Assembly: GCF_000718165.1 (NCBI RefSeq)
Contig: NZ_JOEY01000003.1
Location: 124,001 to 188,000, forward strand
Reading direction: 5' to 3'
Length of the DNA: 64,000 nt
Source: Streptomyces fulvoviolaceus
Lineage (GTDB): Bacteria > Actinomycetota > Actinomycetes > Streptomycetales > Streptomycetaceae
Part shown: one piece after another, positions 8,226 through 16,305 of the stretch
Layout of the letters: each line of letters opens with the position of its first letter
Numbering within the stretch: the stretch's first letter is position 1
Notes under the pieces: model-generated
What the model was told of the DNA's origin: nothing
Databases searched by the model: none
The model's input: the letters and a program-made list of their open reading frames with translations, nothing else
Position numbers and translations under genes: made by a program

Positions 8226-9275
8226 CTAGCCGTATTCCTTGAGGCGGCCCAGGGTCTCCTCCGCCTCCGCGACGATCCGGGCGACCAGCTCCGCGCACGA
8301 CGGCAAATCCTCGATCAGGCCCGCCACCTGCCCGGACGCCATCACGCCCAGGTCCGTACGGCCGTCGACCATCGCCGACCTGAGGAGCATCGGGGTGTTG
8401 GCGGCGAGCAGGACCTGGCTCCACGACAGGTCCTTGCCGTGCTTCATGGCGAGGCCGTCGCGGACCATCTGCGCCCAGGACAGGCCGGAGATCTTCTTGA
8501 AGCCGGCGGCCCGGCGGACGGCCTGGACGAGCGCCTTCGTACGACCCGACTTCTCGAGGGAGGCGACGAGCTCCGTCCGCAGCATGCGGTGCGGGAGCCC
8601 ATCGACGGCCGTCGTGACCGTCACGTCCTTGACCGTCGCCGCGAGGTAGGCCGCCTTCACCGTGTCCGGGACCGTCGAGTCGGACGTCAGCAGGAACCGG
8701 GTGCCCATCGCCACGCCCGCCGCGCCGAACGCCAGCGCCGCCACCAGCCCCCGCCCGTCGTGGAAGCCGCCCGCCGCCACGACCGGTATGTCCACGGCGT
8801 CCACGACCTGCGGCAGCAGCACGGTCGTCGCCACCTCACCGGTGTGCCCGCCGCCCTCCCCGCCCTGCACGATCACCGCGTCCGCACCCCACGCCGCCAC
8901 CTTCTCCGCGTGCCGCCGCGCCCCGATCGACGGGATCACGACGACCCCCGCCTCCTTCAGTTCGGCGATCAGCTCACGGGAGGGGGCGAGGGCGAAGGAC
9001 GCGACCCGCACGCCCTCGTCGATGATGATCCGTACCCGGTCGCCCGCGTCCCCGGCGTCCGCGCGCAGGTTCACCCCGAACGGCTCGTCCGTACGGGACC
9101 TGACCTCCCGTACGGCCTCCCGCAGCCGGTCGAGCGTCATCGTCGCGGAGGCCAGGATGCCGAGGGCGCCCGCGTTCGCCGAGGCCGAGACCAGGCGGGG
9201 GCCGGCCACCCATCCCATGCCGGTCTGCACGATCGGCCGGCGGACCCCGACGAGCCGTGTCAGCGCGGTCTCCAT
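8226..9275 (-). CDS. ipdC: IpdC-like FMN-dependent oxidoreductase (2-nitropropane dioxygenase family)
   Basis: The 349-residue protein has the nitronate monooxygenase/enoyl reductase TIM barrel. Visible motifs are RRPIVQTGMGWVAGPRLVSA at the N-terminus, VQGGEGGGHTGEV for phosphate and flavin contact, and PVVAAGGFHDGRGL followed by GAAGVAMGTRFLLT. IpdC (Rv3553) is an FMN enzyme required for late HIP catabolism in mycobacteria. Its ATG overlaps the ipdB TGA by one base (TGATG), giving tight coupling to the CoA-transferase-like pair. Length is close to the mycobacterial protein. Confidence 0.86.
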   Translation of the reverse strand: METALTRLVGVRRPIVQTGMGWVAGPRLVSASANAGALGILASATMTLDRLREAVREVRSRTDEPFGVNLRADAGDAGDRVRIIIDEGVRVASFALAPSRELIAELKEAGVVVIPSIGARRHAEKVAAWGADAVIVQGGEGGGHTGEVATTVLLPQVVDAVDIPVVAAGGFHDGRGLVAALAFGAAGVAMGTRFLLTSDSTVPDTVKAAYLAATVKDVTVTTAVDGLPHRMLRTELVASLEKSGRTKALVQAVRRAAGFKKISGLSWAQMVRDGLAMKHGKDLSWSQVLLAANTPMLLRSAMVDGRTDLGVMASGQVAGLIEDLPSCAELVARIVAEAEETLGRLKEYG

Positions 9276-10030
9276 CACTCCCTGACCTCGCGGTTCCTGG
9301 TGCCCTTCGGGTCGATGACCTCGCGGATCAACTCCAGTTCCTCCGGGGTCGGTTCGCGGGTGTACGGCACCTCGTCGGGGAGGTGCAGTGCGAAGCCCGT
9401 CGCCTCCCGGACCTGCCCGACGGTGACGCCCGGGTGGAGGGAGGTAAGGCGCATCGAGTGGTCCGGGGTGGCGAAGTCGAAGACGCCGAGGTCGCTCACC
9501 ACGCGCGGGATGCGGTGGAAGCGGGTGGCGCTCGGGCCCGCTTCGGCGGCACGGTCGTAGCCCACCCCGCACACCATGTCGACCTTCTCGACGAAGACCC
9601 GGGCGGAGTGCTTAGGGACCCAGTAACTGGTGGGGTTGTTGAGGGAGTTGACCGGCCCGCCGCGCACGCCGAGCAGCTGGCGCTTCGGCTTCGCCCAGTC
9701 GCCGACGCACGAGATGTTCTGGTTGCCGAAGCGGTCGATCTGGCTCGCGCCCATCATCACGTGCCGGCGCCCGCCGGTGACCATGGTCAGGTGTTGGCGG
9801 TACGGCAGCCAGCCCTCCACGGTGCCGTCGAGGCCGACGAGCATCGCCTCGCCGTCGGTCAGCAGCAGGTCGGGGGAGAAGGTGCGCTTGGCCAGGCGGG
9901 CGCCGACGGACGGGATCAGGCCCATCGGGCTGGCGAGCACCTCGCCGTTGTCCCGCCAGGCGTCGGCGCAGGCGATCACGCAGTACTCGGCGCGGGTGGG
10001 CGGGAGGAGAGGGGGGCGGGTGACGGTCAT
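9275..10030 (-). CDS. ipdB: IpdB, beta subunit of COCHEA-CoA hydrolase
   Basis: The 251-residue product has the beta-subunit fold of class I CoA transferases, with the segments RRHVMMGASQIDRFGNQNIS and RIPRVVSDLGVFDFATPDHS. In mycobacteria IpdA and IpdB form a hydrolase that opens the last steroid ring rather than transferring CoA. Its ATG sits inside an ATGA overlap with the ipdA stop. It has nearly the same length as the Rv3552 product. The gene pair, with echA20 upstream and ipdC downstream, is the most diagnostic part of the cluster. Confidence 0.88.
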   Translation of the reverse strand: MTVTRPPLLPPTRAEYCVIACADAWRDNGEVLASPMGLIPSVGARLAKRTFSPDLLLTDGEAMLVGLDGTVEGWLPYRQHLTMVTGGRRHVMMGASQIDRFGNQNISCVGDWAKPKRQLLGVRGGPVNSLNNPTSYWVPKHSARVFVEKVDMVCGVGYDRAAEAGPSATRFHRIPRVVSDLGVFDFATPDHSMRLTSLHPGVTVGQVREATGFALHLPDEVPYTREPTPEELELIREVIDPKGTRNREVRE

Positions 10031-10878
10031 TGGCCCTGCTCCTTCTTCCAGTTCTGGACGGCGAGTTGATAGTCCTGCTCGCCGCCGCCGAGGAACCGCT
10101 CGGTGAACTCCGCGTACGGCGTGGTGGCGTACAGCTTCTGGAAGGCCTCGTCCCGGTCGTGGTCGGGGACGCAGGAGGTGAAGTGCGCGCCGCCCGGCGT
10201 CTCGACGACCCCTGTCACGCTGGACCGCTTGAGCAGCAGCGTCTGAGGGGCGGCCTCCTTGGTCAGGTCCGCCGTGTCCACCATCCGCTCGCAGGACACG
10301 TACGCCGCGTCCGCCGCCTCGCAGAACAGGTCGTCGAAGTACGGGTCCGGGCCCAGGTACTGGCCGTTGCCCAGGCGGTCCGCGCGGTTCATGTGGACGA
10401 GGGCCGCGTCCAGGCGCAGGGCGGGCATCGCCACGAACGCCTCCGCGTCGTCGTACGGCGAAGTCACCGTCCGCAGACCGGGGTTGACCCGCATCACGTC
10501 CGAGCCGAGACCGGCCCGCACCGGCAGGAAGGGCAGCCGGTTGGCGGCCGCGTGCAGCCCCCACATGAACATCGCCTCGTCGACCTCCATGAGCGCGAAG
10601 GCGCCACGCTCGCGTGCCGCGCGGTAGTGCGGTTCGAGGGGGATGGAGTCGAGGGTCACGAAGGCGGTGACGAGCTTGCGGATCCGTCCGGCGGCGGCGA
10701 GCAGGCCGACGTCCGGGCCGCCGTACGAGACGACGGTGAGGTCGGTGACGTCGGTCCGCAGCAGGGCCCGCACCAACGCCATCGGCTTGCGGCGCGAGCC
10801 CCAGCCGCCGATGCCGAGGGTCATGCCGTTCTCCAGACGGCCGACGGCTTCCTCCGCCGACATGGTCTTGTCGCTCAC
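10027..10878 (-). CDS. ipdA: IpdA, alpha subunit of COCHEA-CoA hydrolase
   Basis: The 283-residue protein has the alpha-subunit fold of CoA transferases: GMTLGIGGWGSRRKPMALVR near the N-terminus, VSYGGPDVGLLAAAGRIRKL, and later GNGQYLGPDPYFDDLFCEAA. It pairs with IpdB. The GTG start at 10878 overlaps the echA20 stop in GTGA, so I prefer it to any start further upstream; the open frame continues upstream only as a shadow of echA20. Function is assigned from the IpdAB order and family likeness. Confidence 0.88.
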   Translation of the reverse strand: MSDKTMSAEEAVGRLENGMTLGIGGWGSRRKPMALVRALLRTDVTDLTVVSYGGPDVGLLAAAGRIRKLVTAFVTLDSIPLEPHYRAARERGAFALMEVDEAMFMWGLHAAANRLPFLPVRAGLGSDVMRVNPGLRTVTSPYDDAEAFVAMPALRLDAALVHMNRADRLGNGQYLGPDPYFDDLFCEAADAAYVSCERMVDTADLTKEAAPQTLLLKRSSVTGVVETPGGAHFTSCVPDHDRDEAFQKLYATTPYAEFTERFLGGGEQDYQLAVQNWKKEQGQ

Positions 10879-11642
10879 TCGGTGGCCTCCTTGCCGAAGG
10901 TGTCGCGGACCCGGTCGGCGACCCCGCCGAGGTTGGCCTCGAAGGTGAAGCCCTGCTCGAAGCGGTAGCTGCGGCGGACGTCGACGGGGTCGATGCCGTT
11001 GATGGCGGCCTTGGCCAGCCGGATGAGCTGCCCGTCCTTGGCGGCGATCTCGCGGGCCAACTCGAGGGCGGCCGCGCGCAGTTCGTCGCGGGGTACGACC
11101 CGCCACACCGAGCCGTGCGCGTGCAGTTCTGCCGCGGTCGCGGTGCGCGAGGTGTAGTACAGGGCGCGCATCAGGTGCTGGGGGACCAGCCGGGCCAGAT
11201 GGGTGGCCGCGCCGAGCGCGCCGCGGTCCAGCTCGGGCAGGCCGAAGACCGCGTCCTCGCTCGCCACGATCGCGTCCGCGTTCCCCACCAGGCCTATCCC
11301 GCCGCCCAGACAGAAGCCCTGCACGGCCGCGACGACGGGCACCTCGCACTCGTAGACCGCCGCGAAGGCCTCGAAGCAGCCGCGGTTCGCGCCGATCAGG
11401 GCGCCGTGGCCGGAGGTGTCGCGCTGCATCTCCTTGATGTCGACGCCCGCGTTGAACCCGCGCCCCTCGGCGGCGAGCACGACACAGCGGATCCCGGGGT
11501 CGCTCCCCGCCGCGCGGACGGCGTCGGCCAGATCGAACCAGCCTCGCACCGGCAGGGCATTGACCGGCGGGAAGTCGACCGTGACGACGGCGATGCCATT
11601 TTTTTCGGGCCCCTTTTCCGGGGACGAGGTGGAGACACCCAT
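10875..11642 (-). CDS. echA20: EchA20-like enoyl-CoA hydratase/isomerase family ring hydrolase
   Basis: The 255-residue protein is a crotonase-fold enzyme. It has FNAGVDIKEMQRD at the first oxyanion-hole position and VQGFCLGGGIGLVGNADAIV at the second. EchA20 of mycobacteria hydrolyses the D ring of HIEC-CoA. The gene is first in a five-gene operon (echA20, ipdA, ipdB, ipdC, LLM) with overlapping or nearly touching reading frames throughout. ATG 11640-11642 lies only 21 bases from operator 2, so repressor binding would sit at or over the promoter. Confidence 0.87.
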   Translation of the reverse strand: MGVSTSSPEKGPEKNGIAVVTVDFPPVNALPVRGWFDLADAVRAAGSDPGIRCVVLAAEGRGFNAGVDIKEMQRDTSGHGALIGANRGCFEAFAAVYECEVPVVAAVQGFCLGGGIGLVGNADAIVASEDAVFGLPELDRGALGAATHLARLVPQHLMRALYYTSRTATAAELHAHGSVWRVVPRDELRAAALELAREIAAKDGQLIRLAKAAINGIDPVDVRRSYRFEQGFTFEANLGGVADRVRDTFGKEATE

Positions 11643-11663
11643 GGGCGAATCAGCTACCTTTTC

Positions 11664-11677
11664 ACCAAACGTTTGTT
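11664..11677. promoter_or_regulatory. KstR2-type operator 2 (divergent echA20 / SDR promoter)
   Basis: ACCAAACGTTTGTT is a near-perfect palindrome with the core CAAACGTTTG and matches 8 of 10 fixed positions of the mycobacterial KstR2 motif. It shares GTTTGKTAGGTT with operator 1. It lies 21 bases from the echA20 start and 48 bases from the SDR start. Confidence 0.72.
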
Positions 11678-11725
11678 AGGTTCGATGTCGAAGCTAGCAG
11701 CGAATGGATCCGAGCGGGAGGGCCT

Positions 11726-12493
11726 GTGGACAACGGCATCGGTCTCCACGGCATCGGTCTCCGGGGAAAGGTCGCGGTCGTCACGGGCGGGACGCGCGGC
11801 GTCGGGGCCGGAATCGCGCGGGCGTTCGTGCGGGCGGGTGCCGAGGTCGTGGTGTGCGCGCGGCGGCCGCCCGAGGAGCCGGTCGAGGGGGTGCGGTTCG
11901 CCCCGGTGGACCTGCGGGACGCGGGGGCCGTGCGCGGGTTCTTCGGCGGGCTCGCTCGGGTTGATGTCCTGGTGAACAACGCGGGTGGTACGCCCTACCG
12001 GATGCTGGCCGACTCCGAGGCCGAGCGGCACGCGCGCGTGCTCGAACTCAACCTCACCGCACCGCTGACCGCCTCCCTCGCCGCGTACGAGCAGCTCCGG
12101 CGGGCCAAGGGCTCGGTCGTGATGATCGGCAGCGTGAGCGGGTCCCGGCCCTCGCCCGGCTCGGCGGCGTACGGCGCGGCGAAGGCCGGTCTCGAGCACC
12201 TCGCCCGCTCGATGGCCGTCGAGTGGGCGCCCGAGGTCCGGGTCAACACCCTGGTCCTCGGCATGGTCCGCACGGAACTGTCCCACCTGCACTACGGGGG
12301 CGAGGAGGGTGTGGCGGCAGTCTCCCGGACCGTCCCGCTGGGCCGGCTGGCCGAACCCCTGGAGGTCGGAGCGGCCGCGGTGTTCCTCGCGTCGGAGGCC
12401 GCCGCGTACATCAGCGGGGCCTCGCTGCTGGTGCACGGGGGCGGGGAGCGGCCCGCCTTCCTCGATGCCGCAACTGCCAACAAGGAGAGCTGA
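11726..12493 (+). CDS. Short-chain dehydrogenase, Rv3549c-like
   Basis: This 255-residue SDR has VVTGGTRGVGAGIARAFVRA for cofactor binding, VNNAGGTPY, a serine in MIGSVSGSRP and the YGAAKAG catalytic pair. It opens the rightward operon across operator 2 from echA20. Mycobacterial KstR2 regulons contain an SDR pair (Rv3548c, Rv3549c) in the same place beside echA20. GTG 11726 is supported by GGGAGG upstream. Its substrate within the pathway is not established. Confidence 0.82.
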   Translation: MDNGIGLHGIGLRGKVAVVTGGTRGVGAGIARAFVRAGAEVVVCARRPPEEPVEGVRFAPVDLRDAGAVRGFFGGLARVDVLVNNAGGTPYRMLADSEAERHARVLELNLTAPLTASLAAYEQLRRAKGSVVMIGSVSGSRPSPGSAAYGAAKAGLEHLARSMAVEWAPEVRVNTLVLGMVRTELSHLHYGGEEGVAAVSRTVPLGRLAEPLEVGAAAVFLASEAAAYISGASLLVHGGGERPAFLDAATANKES

Positions 12494-12494
12494 G

Positions 12495-13412
12495 ATGAGC
12501 GGTGTGCCGCTGCTGTGCGAGGGCCGGGTCGTGATCGTCACGGGTGCGGGGCGCGGGCTCGGGCGCGCGCACGCCCTCGCGTACGCCGCCGAGGGGGCGC
12601 GGGTCGTCGTCAACGACCTCGGGGTCGGACTGGACGGTACGCCCGGTCCCCACAGCCCGGCCGCACAGGTCGTCGCCGAGATCCGTGCGGCGGGCGGGGC
12701 GGCGGTGGCCCATGGCGGGGACATCGCGACTTCCGAAGGTGCCGCGTCCCTGGTGAGTACCGCCCTGGAGACGTACGGCCGTCTCGACACCCTCGTCAAC
12801 AACGCCGGGTTCCTGCGCGACCGCATGCTCGTCAACCTCGACGAGGACGACTGGGACGCGGTCATGCGGGTCCATCTGAAGGGCCACTTCCTGCCGCTGA
12901 AGCACGCGGCGGCGCACTGGCGGGCGGAGGCGAAGGCGGGGCGGATGCCGGAGGCCCGGGTCGTCAACACCAGCAGCGGGGCAGGGCTGTTGGGGTCGGC
13001 CGGGCAGGGGAACTACAGCGCGGCGAAGGCCGGGATCGTCGGGCTGACGCTGGTCGCCGCCGCCGAGATGAGGCGCTACGGCGTCCAGGTCAACGCGATC
13101 GCACCGGCGGCGCGGACCCGGATGACGGAGGAGACCTTCGCGGAGACGATGGGGGCGCCGGCGGGGGGCTTCGACGCGATGGCGCCGGAGAACGTGTCGC
13201 CGCTGGTGGTGTGGCTGGGGTCGGCCGCGAGCGCGGGGGTCAGCGGGCGGGTCTTCGAGGTCGAGGGCGGCCGGATCACCGTCATGGAGGGCTGGCGGCC
13301 GGGGCCGAGCGCGGACAAGGGGGCGCGGTGGACGCCGGGGGAGGCGGGGGACGTAGCGCTGAAGCTGTTGGCGGAGGCGGAGGTTCCGGGGATGGTGTAC
13401 GGGGCTCGGTAG
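12495..13412 (+). CDS. Short-chain dehydrogenase, Rv3548c-like
   Basis: This 305-residue SDR is longer than the classical form. The cofactor motif is VTGAGRGLGRAHALAYA, followed by VVVNDLGVG, as in the hydroxyacyl-CoA dehydrogenase modules of multifunctional enzymes. The catalytic motif is YSAAKAG. Length and architecture match Rv3548c, the partner of Rv3549c in mycobacteria. The ATG is 1 base after the previous stop, with the ribosome site AAGGAGA inside the end of the upstream gene. It closes the operon, and an interspersed repeat lies directly downstream. Confidence 0.82.
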   Translation: MSGVPLLCEGRVVIVTGAGRGLGRAHALAYAAEGARVVVNDLGVGLDGTPGPHSPAAQVVAEIRAAGGAAVAHGGDIATSEGAASLVSTALETYGRLDTLVNNAGFLRDRMLVNLDEDDWDAVMRVHLKGHFLPLKHAAAHWRAEAKAGRMPEARVVNTSSGAGLLGSAGQGNYSAAKAGIVGLTLVAAAEMRRYGVQVNAIAPAARTRMTEETFAETMGAPAGGFDAMAPENVSPLVVWLGSAASAGVSGRVFEVEGGRITVMEGWRPGPSADKGARWTPGEAGDVALKLLAEAEVPGMVYGAR

Positions 13413-13423
13413 GGGTTTTCTCG

Positions 13424-13526
13424 CCCCGCCGCCCCTACCCGTCCCATCCCCAGGGGCGCTGCCCCTTCGACCCCGCCAGGAGCCTCCGCCCCCTGGACCC
13501 CCGCTCCTCAAACGCCGGAGGGGCTA
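13424..13526. repeat. Streptomyces interspersed repeat, family A, intergenic copy
   Basis: This copy fills the gap between the convergent SDR and metallopeptidase genes. It shares CCCGCCGCCCCTACCCGTCC at one end and TCCTCAAACGCCGGA at the other with the copy at 2461-2556. The interior (GGGGCGCTGCCCC and others) is variable. Its GC-rich hairpins could help end transcription from both sides. Confidence 0.8.
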
Positions 13527-13527
13527 T

Positions 13528-14412
13528 TCATGTGTCGCACTCCAGCACCGTCCGGCACAGCGCACACCGTGCCCGCACCCGCCCCCGGACCGGCACCCTG
13601 ATCCGCTGGTGGCAGGTCGGGCACGGGAAGGAGACGCGCAGGCCGCCGCCGTCGGGGGTGAAGGTGTAGGGGACGCCGGGCTGCGGACCGGGCGCGTGGC
13701 GGCGGTCGCGGGCGTAGCGCCGCCGGCCCGCCCACCCGGCCGCCGTGAGCGGGGGCTGCTGTTCGTCCTGGCGGGCCCGGTCCATGCCCTTCACATACGC
13801 CGTGTAGGCCTGCGGACTGGTGAACCACACCGAGGGGTCCTCGCCGAAGACGAGCGAGCGCTTGGCGAGGACATAGCCGAACTCCTCCGGCGTGAGATAC
13901 CCCAGCTTCTGGGACGAGGCCCCGTCCTCCCGGTACGCGTCCAGGAGCAGCCAGCCCGCGCCCAGATACGTCGCCGCGGTGTCCGTGAGGATCTCGTTGT
14001 CGCGGGTGCCGGGGAAGGACAGGTCGAGCCGGTGCAGATAGACGTGCATGACCTCGTGGGCGAGGGCCGCCCCGATGTCCCGCCGGTGGGTGCGGAAGCG
14101 GTCGTTGAGCTCGACGAAGTACTCGGGCCCGGCGGCGAGTTCGACGTTCGCCGCGTGCTGCATCTCGCGGAAACCGACGACCAGGCGGGCGTCCGGAAGC
14201 CGGTAGTGCCGCACCAGCTCACGGGCCACCCGCTGCGCCCCCAGATACAGGTCGTCCGTGTCGCAGAACGCCATGTCGGCCGGGACCACACTGGTCGAGA
14301 ACGTCTGGACGGTGTCGTACGACAGGCGTTTCCAGAGCGCGGTGATCGAGGCCCGCACCGTCTCCAGGTGCGGGTAGCCGTGCTCGACCGGTCCGTCGTT
14401 CGCCACGCCCAT
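13528..14412 (-). CDS. Putative zinc metallopeptidase with C-terminal zinc ribbon
   Basis: The 294-residue protein carries an HExxH motif, AHEVMHVYLH (H119, E120, H123), with E140 in DNEILTDTAATYLG as a candidate third ligand. The C-terminus holds a CxxC...CxxC zinc ribbon (C264, C267, C283, C286) in a short basic domain. No signal peptide or membrane segment is visible, so it probably acts in the cytoplasm. I recognise the type (conserved actinobacterial hypothetical with a peptidase motif) but not a named family or substrate. Confidence 0.72.
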   Translation of the reverse strand: MGVANDGPVEHGYPHLETVRASITALWKRLSYDTVQTFSTSVVPADMAFCDTDDLYLGAQRVARELVRHYRLPDARLVVGFREMQHAANVELAAGPEYFVELNDRFRTHRRDIGAALAHEVMHVYLHRLDLSFPGTRDNEILTDTAATYLGAGWLLLDAYREDGASSQKLGYLTPEEFGYVLAKRSLVFGEDPSVWFTSPQAYTAYVKGMDRARQDEQQPPLTAAGWAGRRRYARDRRHAPGPQPGVPYTFTPDGGGLRVSFPCPTCHQRIRVPVRGRVRARCALCRTVLECDT

Positions 14413-14442
14413 ACCCCCAAGACGCCTGAACCCGGTTCCACT

Positions 14443-16218
14443 CTACGGGGAGGCGGGCGGATTCTCCCTGGCCGTGTCCGGCGGTGCGAGGCGGAGCACC
14501 GGCCCGCTCGCCGGCGCCCCCTCCAGCTCCAGCAGCCACACCTCGTTGCCGCCCTCGCGCAGCACCGGCCCGGGCACGTACAGCGACCGCTGCGGGCCCG
14601 CGGACCAGTAACGGCCCAGGCCGAAGCCGTTGACCCACACGAACCCGCGGGTCCAGCCGGGCAGTTCGAGTACGGCGTCCCCCGCGCCGCTGACGGTCAC
14701 CGTGCCCCGGTAGAGACCCGGGGCCCCGTCCTCGGGAAGATCACGCAAAGCCATGTCGCCGATGTCGTCCAGCGCGTCCCACCGCAGGCCACGCGCGCGT
14801 ACCCCGTGCAGATACTGCCGCTCGTGCAGCAGCCCCCCGGTGATCCCCTTGGCCTCCCCGGTCCGCGGCCCGTAGTTGACCCGCCCCAGGGACTCCACCC
14901 ACAGCTCCACGCGCGCGTGCCCGGCTACGGGCTCCTTGAGCCGCTCGTCGTCCTCGGTGAGCACTCCGGCCCGCTCCCCGTCGACGTACACCACCGCCAG
15001 GTCCCGCAGCCCGCGCACGATCAGCGGGTACGGCCGCCGCGGACCCGGCACCGTCACCTCGTAGCGCACGAGTCCCCGGTCGACGTCCAGTTCCTCGAAG
15101 GTCGGCGGGACGGGAGCGGAGGTCTCCGGGCCGCCCCGTGCGTCCAGTACGGCGCTCAGGGGGGTCCAGCCGGTCGGGCGCAGCTCGGCCGGCGTGGCCA
15201 GCGGTGCGGGCGCGGCGGGCGGCTCGGGCAGCGGGCCGTCGGCGTACTCGGCGAGGACCTCGCGGAAGCGCCAGAACTTCTCCGTGGGGCGCCCGTACTC
15301 GTCGATCGGCGCGTCGTAGTCGTACGACGTCACGTCCGGCTCCAGCGGCCCGTCGTGCAGATCGCCGCCGCCCCGGTTGGCGCCCGCCCAGCCGGCGAAG
15401 CTGGTGCCGCCGTGCGCCATGTAGAGGTTGACCGAGGCGCCGCACTCCAGGATCTCCCGCAGCGTCGCCGTGGCGTCCTCCGCGTCCCGGACGACGTGCT
15501 CGGCGCCCCAGTGGTCGAACCAGCCGCACCAGAACTCCATGCACATCACAGGGCCGGCGGGTTGGTGCCGGCGCAGGCTCTCGAAGGCCACGCGCGCGTG
15601 GGAGCCGAAGTTCACGGTGGCGAGGACGCCGGGGATCGAGCCGCCGCTGAGCATGTGGTCCTCGGGACCGTCCGAGGTGAACAGCGGGACCGTGACACCC
15701 TCGGCGAGCAGCAGGTCCGCCAGGCGGCGCAGATACTCCGCGTCCGAGCCGTAGCTGCCGTACTCGTTCTCCACCTGCACCATGATCACCGGGCCGCCGC
15801 GGTCGATCTGCCGGGTCACCACCTCGGGCAGCAGCCGCCGGAACCACCGCTCCACCTGCCCCAGGAACCGCTCGTCGCTCGTGCGCAGGTGCCCGGTCAG
15901 CCAGTGCGGCAGCCCGCCGTTCTCCCACTCGGCGCAGATGTACGGGCCCGGCCGGACGATCGCCCACAGGCCCGCCTCCCGGGCCGCGTCCAGGAACCGG
16001 CCGAGGGCCTGCACGTCCTTGCAGCGGCCCGGTGCGGGCTCGTGCAGGTTCCACGGCACGTACGTCTCCACGCAGTTCAGGCCCATCGCCCGCAGCAGCG
16101 CCAGCCGGTGCCCCCACTGCGCCTCGTGCACCCGGAAGTAGTGCAGCGCGCCGGACAGCAGCCGCACCGGCCGTCCGTCCAGCAGGAAGTCCCTGTCCCC
16201 CACCGTGAACTCGCTCAT
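14443..16218 (-). CDS. Glycoside hydrolase family 35 beta-galactosidase
   Basis: The 591-residue enzyme begins with the GH35 barrel, SEFTVGDRDFLLDGRPVRLL and GLNCVETYVPWNLHEP. The acid/base glutamate is E152 in VQVENEYGSYG and the nucleophile is E228 in MCMEFWCGWFDHWG. The C-terminal beta domains end with FVWVNGFGLGRYWSAGPQRS. There is no signal peptide, so it should cleave terminal beta-galactosides inside the cell. I use ATG 16216-16218 (MSEFTV); an upstream ATG at 16233 is possible. It is divergent from an AraC-type gene that probably regulates it. Confidence 0.9.
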   Translation of the reverse strand: MSEFTVGDRDFLLDGRPVRLLSGALHYFRVHEAQWGHRLALLRAMGLNCVETYVPWNLHEPAPGRCKDVQALGRFLDAAREAGLWAIVRPGPYICAEWENGGLPHWLTGHLRTSDERFLGQVERWFRRLLPEVVTRQIDRGGPVIMVQVENEYGSYGSDAEYLRRLADLLLAEGVTVPLFTSDGPEDHMLSGGSIPGVLATVNFGSHARVAFESLRRHQPAGPVMCMEFWCGWFDHWGAEHVVRDAEDATATLREILECGASVNLYMAHGGTSFAGWAGANRGGGDLHDGPLEPDVTSYDYDAPIDEYGRPTEKFWRFREVLAEYADGPLPEPPAAPAPLATPAELRPTGWTPLSAVLDARGGPETSAPVPPTFEELDVDRGLVRYEVTVPGPRRPYPLIVRGLRDLAVVYVDGERAGVLTEDDERLKEPVAGHARVELWVESLGRVNYGPRTGEAKGITGGLLHERQYLHGVRARGLRWDALDDIGDMALRDLPEDGAPGLYRGTVTVSGAGDAVLELPGWTRGFVWVNGFGLGRYWSAGPQRSLYVPGPVLREGGNEVWLLELEGAPASGPVLRLAPPDTARENPPASP

Positions 16219-16305
16219 GCACCTCAGCCTCACCTCTGGCGCAGGTCAGGGTCCATGGACAAAGATCGGCGCTGCTTGGACGGAACAGCACGGAGGGCAC
16301 CGCGG

